Below are positions 60,401-64,000 of a stretch of DNA of 64,000 nucleotides, one piece after another (position 1 is the first letter of the stretch; each line of letters begins with the position of its first letter). The position numbers and the translations under genes are program-made. Under the pieces are notes generated by a model, which had not been told where the DNA came from, did no database searches, and saw nothing but the letters and a program-made list of their open reading frames with translations. Source of the DNA: Metopolophium dirhodum (taxonomy: Eukaryota; Arthropoda; Insecta; Hemiptera; Aphididae); the NCBI RefSeq assembly GCF_019925205.1, contig NC_083560.1, positions 23,641,145 to 23,705,144 on the forward strand, read 5' to 3'.

Positions 60401-62974
60401 TTGATTTTACAATCATGTGTGTTTTTGTGTCTGAAGCCTCTTTTTAAAATAGAAAGAATACTTCGACTTTCAATATCTTTTTTGGTCGGAAAATGAATCA
60501 CGTTAGTAGTTTGGGAGGTCAAAAGTAAAAAATCCCAGTAATTTTCTTTTAGAATTGGAAGAAACCAAAAAAAAAAAATTAAGGAAATACTTTCCCCCTT
60601 TTAAGAATGTATATTGTTATATTTATTATTATATTAAAATATTTAATATGTATAAAATTGTGTGTTCAGGACTGGGATGGGGCACTGGGTCAGTACTATT
60701 GTAAGAAATAACAAATTAACATTTAGTGCATATTATAAGTACTCTTTTTCAGTAAACATCGTCAAATAGCCAATTACCAATTGAAACAGAAAAATGAGCG
60801 AAATCTTGAACTCCAAGAGCAAAAAGAGAAAAACATTGATTTTGAAAGAAGTTTGTTAAATCGGCTTAAAGAAAAGTATAAATTATATCATACAATAATA
60901 GTATAAACTATAAATGATGTTGTCTTCTTTTATATTATGTACTTAATTTTTTTTTTTTAAAAGAGACGAAACATTGCAAAGATATTTGTTACAAAAAAAA
61001 TTAAGCCAAAAGAAATTCTTAAGTGAAGATTTGAACAAATTATTGGCCATGTCAAAAATTGAGCGTCGTAAAAACGAAGTACCCGGTTCATATGTGAGTT
61101 TATAGTATTACGATAAAAGCATATTATCATTGATCGCGTAGGAGGAGATTTAAATTTGTTATACCTATATATTTAACCACTAAACAAAATTCGAAGTTCC
61201 GACGATTGTATAATATTGTACATAAATTACTATTATTTAAGAGGACGCAGTACCGGCGTTTTCGGTACAAAAACATCCTCATTTAGATTTCAAATTAATC
61301 ACTCCAGGAAGATTTTAGCACAGCATCACCTATTATCAAAATTGAAAATAAGAATTTTATTAAGGGCCTCTTTTATACGTAGCCTTTTTTCAAAAACTTA
61401 ATTTTATAAAAAGTTATAGTTATTTGAAAATGTTGAAAAGTCGATACTTCTTAACGTTATAGTGAGCCTTAAATTTGGAATACAAAAAAATTGCTACGTG
61501 GGGTGGGGACCCTCAACAATATTGTTTTCTTTAATTTTGTTCATAGGGTGTTTCAACAGTAAAACCACTCAGAAATTCATTATCTTTGAACGCGCAAAAC
61601 AAGTTTTATAAGAAAATCGCATCCTATCCTATCCTATCGTAATACTATAAACTCACATATGAACCGGGTACTTCGTTTTTACGTCGTTCAGTTTTTGACA
61701 GGGCCAATAATTTGTTCAAATCTGTACTTAGGAATTTCTTTTGGCTTCGTTTTTTTTTGTAACAAATTAAAACAAAAGAAATTCTTAAGTTAAGATTTGA
61801 ACATATTATTGGCCATGTCAAAAACTGAACGTCGTAAAAACGAAGTATCCGGTTCATATGTGAGTTTATAGTATTACGATAAAAGCATATTATCATTGAA
61901 CGCGTAAGAAGGAGATTTATGTTTATTATACCTATATATTTAACCACTAATAAATTCTAAGTTCCAACAATTGTATAATATTCTACCTAAATTACTGTTA
62001 TTTAAAGATTTCTAAAAATTTACCAACTGTAAATAACACTATATATCTGTGCTTGTATGATGTATACAGTACTGCGCAGTGCTTAAATAAAGTCGAGTGT
62101 ATTTTAATTTCATAGATTTAAGATTCGGAAAAACTAATTGTATAATATACACTTCAGTGGGGTATGTGATAGATGTGAGTACCTAATACCACGATAAAAC
62201 GGTATATACCGGATACCCTAAACACCACACGTTTCTAGTCTTTTTTGTGACGATAAAAATGTAAAATGTTTAGTTAAATAAGTTATTACCATTCGGTATC
62301 ATTTAAGTTTTAAGTAAATTAAATAAATATGTCACAACATCGTGCAGATTATTGCAGTAGGTAGGTTACCAAGTATATCTATAGTTATTTTATTCAGATA
62401 ACAACCTGTAATTTGTTAATTCATAGATAATAGATATTTTATATTTAACTACTATAGCAAATCCAGCGCAAAAATACATATACGTTACATTGATCGTCAA
62501 GTGCATAATAAATGTATTCACAGCTATATGTAATGTTATATTGTACCCATATAGTTTTATAATGTACAATAGGCGTTAACTTTACAACTTTTACGTGCAG
62601 TTAATACGTAGAGACTCGAGACAGGTAATTTTTTTACAAAATGTATGCGCGTGTGAAGGTACCTACGTGGTTACGAATATATAGCGATAAATTCTCTTTA
62701 TTTCATAGAATGAAAAATTCATTTTTCAGCACGCTTGTGTACGATGTTGATTTGGACATTTTAGTTTAAAACGACTACTTATTTGATATATTTTAGGTAC
62801 ATTTAACGTTTTATGATAATATGATAATATTATAATAACAATAAAGTGTATTTTATTATTGTGTGTTCACAGCCTATGAGTTTTCCACTGAAAAAAACTG
62901 CAAAACGATGTCGAATATGTAAAAAAAACGGGCTTGGATTTCCTGTGGAAAAAATATCCAAGTTCATGTACTAA
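39373..62974 (+). CDS. CCDC81: CCDC81-like protein with paired HU-like domains and coiled coils (about 11 exons)
   Basis: Exons: 39373-39454 (probable), 41263-41424, 41608-41919, 44614-45472, 57131-57276, 57362-57505, 57608-57756, 57824-58012, 60753-60875, 60964-61093 and 62873-62974. From the second exon on, every donor and acceptor phase agrees and the sum is 772 codons including the stop. The order (tandem HU/IHF-like domains, variable linker, Cys pair, long charged coiled coil, FIFGPDQAKL-type motif, terminal CxxC) matches vertebrate CCDC81. That family belongs to the eukaryotic HU-domain proteins linked to centrosomes and ciliated cells; in an insect a basal-body or sperm role is a fair inference, not shown here. 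Introns hold many transposons and an antisense hAT-derived gene. Less likely, the upstream and downstream blocks are separate genes, but the matching phase across the 11.7-kb intron (G|AT) argues for one. Confidence 0.8.
39749..40190. repeat. Fold-back element, about 150-bp inverted arms
   Basis: 'attcgataccgtgattttct..tgtctaacacacg..' (39756-39900) is repeated in reverse complement at 40035-40186 with scattered mismatches; the spacer is about 130 bp. It is a non-coding MITE or fold-back element in the first intron of the CCDC81-like gene. Confidence 0.85.
40191..41262. other. Intron sequence, nothing recognised
   Basis: AT-rich and non-coding apart from the telomere-like tract at 40917-40936. 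An AG after a pyrimidine run at 41065 leads only to a stop in the needed frame. Confidence 0.45.
40917..40936 (-). repeat. Telomere-like (CCTAA)4 tract
   Basis: 'acctaacctaacctaaccta' equals the reverse complement of the insect telomere repeat TTAGG. Too short to infer a telomere insertion. A three-unit TTAGG tract is at about 44420-44437. Confidence 0.6.
41263..41919 (+). CDS. CCDC81: CCDC81-like exons 2-3: HU-1 and HU-2 domains
   Basis: Exon 41263-41424 reads MLIKGIGYFTVARWEL and RKPVFVIDEKLAKDFNLK; exon 41608-41919 reads FKEVVAAFRKLLFEE, LPFPKIGKLQIKNKMVKMKY. These are the G.G.F and P.F.I/L....V.M.Y signatures of the paired HU-like folds. The intron of 183 bp has GT/AG borders in phase 0. 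The frame stays open to a stop at 42009, so an unspliced short isoform is possible, but the donor at 41920 (CGA|GTAAGC) is strong and phase 0 matches the next exon. Confidence 0.85.
42419..42600 (+). repeat. Family B repeat fragment
   Basis: 'accagtggtgttctcagga' followed by G-runs and C-runs, ending near 'catcgtgagaatatgcacg'. It resembles the CAGTGGCGTA-ended element elsewhere, but is diverged. A second scrap with a G-run lies at 42795-42842. Confidence 0.45.
42937..44230 (-). CDS. hAT-transposase-derived protein (ZMYM1/THAP12-like), spliced, 3' part
   Basis: Read leftwards: KRFCVTRWIQRYDAVNDF and LDKISEWRDSSGADAS (about 44190-43985), exon 43899-43793 (RIDLKDAVQLVEDTITSL), exon 43716-43530 (ISIFIPYIDNFISHLALRF), exon 43445-about 43107 (SLEEFLLCDSKIFPNINKLL, STATSGVPERTFSTLKRVKT) and exon 43050-42937 (RLNGLCMLSVHKNITVTPDE ... 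RKLDFNL, stop). The RW.....A, STA.S.ERTFS.LKR.KTYLRN and RLNGL blocks mark the hAT catalytic and dimerisation region. Borders are GT/AG, and splicing across 43530/43445 keeps the frame. Damage: an in-frame stop at 43627-43629 and a phase mismatch before the last exon. Catalytic competence is doubtful. It lies antisense in a CCDC81-like intron. Confidence 0.75.
44505..44575 (-). repeat. Family B end with polyG run
   Basis: A run of about 14 G at 44515-44529, then 'cccccgtaaatacgccactg' (CAGTGGCGTA on the other strand), ending 38 bp before the acceptor of the Ser/Arg-rich exon. Confidence 0.6.
44614..45472 (+). CDS. CCDC81: CCDC81-like exon 4: Ser/Arg-rich linker with internal duplication
   Basis: After acceptor TAG at 44611-44613 the frame reads KRPCSAMSTISRPASS and keeps SRxS[VL]xS motifs to the donor at 45473 (G|GTAAGT). 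A 207-bp (69-residue) segment is duplicated in tandem: GYEGVLPNND..SRLSVHS..CRPGSRQSV and GCEGVLSNTD..SRLSVHL..CRPESRQSV. The composition predicts a disordered, potentially phosphorylated linker. It is GC-richer than neighbouring sequence. Confidence 0.8.
45473..46299. other. Intron sequence, nothing recognised
   Basis: Start of the 11.7-kb intron of the CCDC81-like gene. No coding or repeat signature is firm here. Confidence 0.45.
46300..46440. repeat. MITE end (family E, TATCTAGATAA-rich)
   Basis: 'ttatcttatctagataaatt' and 'ggttatcttttcccaacacc' match the ends and body of the complete element at 58276-58859. Another scrap lies at 48600-48690. Confidence 0.6.
46680..46930 (-). repeat. Dispersed repeat A fragment, reverse
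   Basis: 'atgtacctacggtcatttgt', 'cgtttttccttaatttttct' and 'tttttacttttgacccccc' are the reverse complements of blocks at 52670-52850. Confidence 0.7.
47092..47503. mobile_element. Candidate solo LTR (TGTAACG...CGTTACA)
   Basis: 412 bp opening TGTAACGTATGTTACA and closing CCACGTTACA, with no coding sequence. The ends are perfect inverted TGTAACG/CGTTACA. No clear target duplication. Could be a BEL-type solo LTR or a short DNA transposon. Confidence 0.35.
48050..48400 (+). repeat. Repeat C array
   Basis: Same degenerate 'aatctaaattgaataaaaga' units as at 51660-52500, followed by 'gggcatttcaccagcaccc', the block that also follows the arrays near 10770 and 54100. Confidence 0.7.
49428..50479 (-). 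mobile_element. Helitron with both termini, minus orientation
   Basis: Read on the minus strand, it begins A|TCTAATATATAAAATTCTCG at 50479. It ends with the hairpin GGCAAAACAACGTTTGCC, then GGGTCAGCTAG at 49428, followed by host T at 49427. The 5' TC, the 3' hairpin before CTAG (CTRR), and insertion between A and T are the defining Helitron features. Only the first codons of a Rep/Hel-type protein remain, so it is non-autonomous. A second 5' terminus in the opposite direction starts at 49981 (A|TCTAATATACAAAATTCTCG). Confidence 0.85.
49858..49962 (-). pseudogene. N-terminal stub of a Helitron Rep/Hel protein
   Basis: ATG at 49962 gives 34 residues, MPRKRKGADLSRSTSKARNL then RNNRSERTEEQ, and a stop. 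A basic start with MPR..., Arg-rich and Glu-rich repeats is typical of insect Helitron replicase-helicase starts. The opposite-strand copy of the start at 50092 (MPIKREGAD, stop) is also truncated. Confidence 0.6.
50583..51001 (-). mobile_element. Candidate solo LTR (TGTTAC...GTAACA)
   Basis: 419 bp with inverted ends TGTTACG / GAGTAACA. On the minus strand 'tatatagggaagccaggagc' gives a TATA box and start-like region, as in BEL/Pao LTRs. No internal sequence or certain target duplication. Confidence 0.45.
51240..51560 (-). pseudogene. Possible decayed coding remnant, unidentified
   Basis: The minus strand reads AIDMDKIDGKKENCWFINTS, SEINHRFLGIYSEDN with stops on both sides. The composition is protein-like, but I recognise no family. 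Treat as weak. Confidence 0.2.
51660..52500. repeat. Large repeat C array with a strand switch
   Basis: Around 40 degenerate units of about 20 bp: 'gaataaaaaatctaaattgg' type on the plus strand at 51660-52015 and 52200-52500. Between them (52020-52200) the same unit runs in reverse ('ttttattcaatttagattta' type). Confidence 0.75.
52500..53970 (+). repeat. Dispersed repeat A, long copy (plus)
   Basis: Runs from 'tagattctgagtgaaacgat' to '..tatccaccttttttttatt'. It has two related internal halves (the 'ttttgagctgtttac' block at about 52910 and 53460). Non-coding. Its reverse partner is at 55066-56432. Confidence 0.85.
54300..54500 (+). repeat. Direct duplication, 134-bp spacing
   Basis: 'aaaatattgacgtcggtttg' followed by 'gaacggatc' occurs at 54305 and 54439, each followed by a G-rich stretch and 'gaccaaatttgc'. 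Confidence 0.8.
55066..56432 (-). repeat. Dispersed repeat A, long copy (minus)
   Basis: Starts 'aaaaggtggatacgtggatg' and ends '..cattcatctccgctccgaac', reverse complement of the 52500-53970 copy. Similarity is high with many small indels. Confidence 0.85.
56575..56905. mobile_element. MITE (family D) with about 50-bp terminal inverted repeats
   Basis: Left end 'aggacgctacccatgcattt' and right end, inverted, 'aggatgctacccatgcattt'. The similarity extends through 'gttgtttcc' to about 50 bp with few mismatches. 331 bp, non-coding. A further related terminal block follows at 56938-56997 ('..acgcatgcgggtgtagcgtc'). Target duplication not clear. Confidence 0.8.
57131..58012 (+). CDS. CCDC81: CCDC81-like exons 5-8: Cys pair and coiled coil
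   Basis: Four exons with short introns. Exon 57131 opens DETLCQSCNLREYRL (CxxC). Exons 57362, 57608 and 57824 are Lys/Glu-rich heptad sequence (AIENEKKKNRKEKN, FEKRVNFKHSLLDQIENNK, DERIRNIEAKKRSKEDY) and end FIFGPDQAKLQKLNNW. All junction phases fit (1, 0, 0, 2, 2). Confidence 0.85.
58104..58265. repeat. 'ccagtactgg' palindrome cluster, copy 1
   Basis: 'aacgggcatgagactccgcc' then many 'agtactggc' units and 'ggggatgataacgct'. Its sister copy is at 58912-59060. Confidence 0.75.
58276..58859. mobile_element. MITE (family E) inserted between the 'ccagtactgg' clusters
   Basis: Terminal repeats GTGTTGGGAAT (58276) and ATTCCCAACAC (58859), 584 bp. The outer thirds are full of 'tatctagataa' palindromic units. 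The ends resemble hAT-type MITEs. Part copies exist at 46300-46440 and 48600-48690. Confidence 0.75.
58912..59060. repeat. 'ccagtactgg' palindrome cluster, copy 2
   Basis: 'aacaacgggcgtggtaccat' then repeated 'agtactggc' and 'gggatgataacgct' in the same order as copy 1. Confidence 0.75.
59061..60369. other. Intron sequence, nothing recognised
   Basis: AT-rich. An open stretch at 59069-59299 is Phe/Asn/Leu-rich and looks random. Confidence 0.45.
60370..60600 (+). repeat. Dispersed repeat A fragment
   Basis: 'attttgatcggaacaatga', 'ttgattttacaatcatgtgt' and 'gggaggtcaaaagtaaaaa' match the start of the 52.5 kb copy. Confidence 0.7.
60753..61093 (+). CDS. CCDC81: CCDC81-like exons 9-10: coiled coil
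   Basis: Exon 60753-60875 reads ANYQLKQKNERNLELQEQKE; exon 60964-61093 reads DETLQRYLLQKKLSQKKFLS, DLNKLLAMSKIERRKNEV, PGSY. The intron is 88 bp; phases are 2 and 0. The second exon was copied twice downstream (61638-62006). Confidence 0.85.
61638..61749 (-). pseudogene. Inverted copy of CCDC81-like exon 10
   Basis: On the minus strand it reads QKKFLSTDLNKLLALSKTER and RRKNEVPGSY followed by the donor GTGAGT and intron bases, as in exon 60964-61093. The exon frame is open. It lacks the first part of the exon and its acceptor. The left edge carries a 'tcctatcctatcc' tract. Confidence 0.85.
61758..62006 (+). pseudogene. Direct copy of CCDC81-like exon 10 with its following intron
   Basis: Matches 60989-61231. 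The exon part has a TAA (61791-61793) where the original has GAA, but keeps MSKTERRKNEV, GSY and the GTGAGT donor. The intron part ('tttatagtattacgataaaa' onwards) is also copied. Splicing to it would truncate the protein. Confidence 0.88.
62007..62872. other. Last intron of the CCDC81-like gene, nothing recognised
   Basis: AT-rich, non-coding. It ends at the CACAG acceptor of the terminal exon. Confidence 0.5.
62873..62974 (+). CDS. CCDC81: CCDC81-like last exon: CxxC terminus
   Basis: PMSFPLKKTAKRCRICKKNG then LGFPVEKISKFMY and a stop. The RCxxCK pair near the C-terminus is where CCDC81 proteins also carry CxxC. Phase 0 acceptor (CACAG) agrees with the preceding exon. Confidence 0.8.
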   Translation, partial: PMSFPLKKTAKRCRICKKNGLGFPVEKISKFMY

Positions 62975-63129
62975 AAGAATACACTGAATAATATTATATA
63001 CCTACAGAACGTTTCAGATTGTCTGTGCCAAAATACAATAAAACATACTCTGTAATCATGATTTTAAATAGTATTAAAAGACATTTTCGTGATTTGTGAC
63101 ATAAAATCTTACAGTTTAAAAGGTTGGTT

Positions 63130-63290
63130 TTCAATTTATAGGAAAAAGGTGGGCAAGATGGCACCACTCTCCTGAGCGCGCGGTATAGGTGTCTAAAGGG
63201 GTCACTGCAATGGATGTGTTAAATTTGAATTCAACGACAAAAAATCATTGTATACGAAAAATGATTCTGAGCTGAGACCGCTTGTCATTC
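63130..63290 (-). repeat. Dispersed repeat A end, reverse
   Basis: 'aaaaaggtgggcaagatggc' and 'gtcactgcaatggatgtgtt' plus 'ttgaattcaacgac' match the terminal block at 55066-55170. It abuts the LINE ORF1 remnant. Confidence 0.7.
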
Positions 63291-64000
63291 TATATTCGAA
63301 TGCATTTTCTATAATATATTTGAAAGTACTGTATTTAGTGTATTTTGCATTATTTTTAGAAAGAATGTCACGCACTGGATCTAGTATTTCGTCGATATTT
63401 GTGTCTTTTCGAGTAAATGAGTTGAAACTTGTCCTAATTTTAGGTTTTTTTCTTTGTTGGTTGTCCTTACTGATCTTCGGTAGGAGTGTACTTGGTTCTG
63501 GTATTTTGGGTAATGTAGGTGGTCGATGGTAGATACTGCGAGTGGTCTTGGATGTTATGATTGGTTTTAGTTTTTCGTCCAAATTTGTATCAAGGCTGCT
63601 AGATGAATTTGAGTGAGATACTATTTTGGGTTTCTTGGTGGTTTTTTAATTTTTTTTTTGCAGCAGTAGATGACAAATGACAATAAATCATTAGGGGAGT
63701 CCGGAAGTTTAGAAGATTACGAATCAGACATCAGTCTTTTCTGTGTTTCAATATGTGCGCGGGACAGTGCTTCATCAAGATAATTTTGGGTTAAAGGGAA
63801 AGATTTGGTTTCTTCGAGATCTTCAGTCCAATCTGATTTAGTTTGATCAGGTTTATCAAACGTTGGACTTGTGGGAGAGGGAATATTTTCAATCAACTCA
63901 GTGTGTTATATGGGTTTGTTTGATTTGTTTGAGTTGGAAAGTGTATTTTTTTTTTTGCGTATCATTAATATTTTTACAATTATTTGTGGCGTGTTCACTA
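63291..64000 (-). pseudogene. LINE ORF1 (Gag-like) remnant
   Basis: Minus strand from the right edge: EHATNNC, which looks like the last half of a CCHC zinc knuckle. Then a charged Ser/Pro/Thr-rich linker (DKPDQTKSDWTEDLEETKSF, LDEALSRAHIETQKRL) with a stop and a frameshift, and KPKIRTSFNSFTRKD, VRDILSKNNAKYTKYSTFKY, IIENAF. The composition and the knuckle suggest ORF1 of an I/Jockey-type LINE. It is cut by repeat A at 63290 and by the window edge. Confidence 0.4.

Overview
The window is AT-rich insect nuclear DNA that looks like an aphid or close relative. The inference rests on very AT-rich introns with GT/AG borders, TTAGG-type telomere-like tracts, many copies of a dispersed element carrying a 'gattctgagcgaagcgatg'-type block (a block I associate with aphid genomes), and polyG/polyC-bearing repeats ending in 'acgccactg'. 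No species is claimed.

Three multi-exon host genes could be rebuilt by matching reading frames across introns. (1) Minus strand, 827 to 1: the 5' half of a THAP-domain (C2CH zinc finger) gene that runs off the left edge and has a one-base frameshift in the finger. (2) Plus strand, 3780-8698: seven phase-compatible exons giving a 1013-residue protein I cannot name, with an N-terminal set of Cys/His clusters and an acidic C-terminal half built from four diverged repeats. (3) Plus strand, about 39373-62974: a CCDC81-like gene with a tandem pair of eukaryotic HU-like domains, a Ser/Arg-rich exon with a 207-bp in-frame duplication, a long coiled-coil section and a final CxxC exon. An antisense, spliced, hAT-transposase-derived gene (42937-44230) lies in one of its introns. 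Smaller host-like pieces are a SUMO-protease (Ulp1) C-terminal exon (12799-13008) and two orphan exons encoding possible signal peptides (24234 and 38937).

The middle (14-39 kb) is a transposon nest. A 5'-truncated LINE with an open RT frame (14294-16994, minus) splits an older reading frame, with a 5-bp target duplication. A full-length Jockey-type LINE with both ORFs open (18882-22951) sits inside an LTR-like GC-rich element (18653-23997), flanked by a perfect 12-bp target duplication. From 25 to 38.8 kb there are a decayed copia element, a decayed minus-strand gypsy element (28044-30026 and 34174-35523) split by a plus-strand env-bearing gypsy element that has lost pol (30027-34173), and a second env-bearing gypsy element (35524-38811). 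The latter has lost integrase and joins RNase H, through the start of a macrodomain, in frame to env.

The right part (45-64 kb) is mostly introns filled with MITEs, a Helitron with both termini, candidate solo LTRs, a large inverted pair of the common dispersed element, and an exon of the CCDC81-like gene re-copied once inverted and once direct. A LINE ORF1 remnant closes the window.
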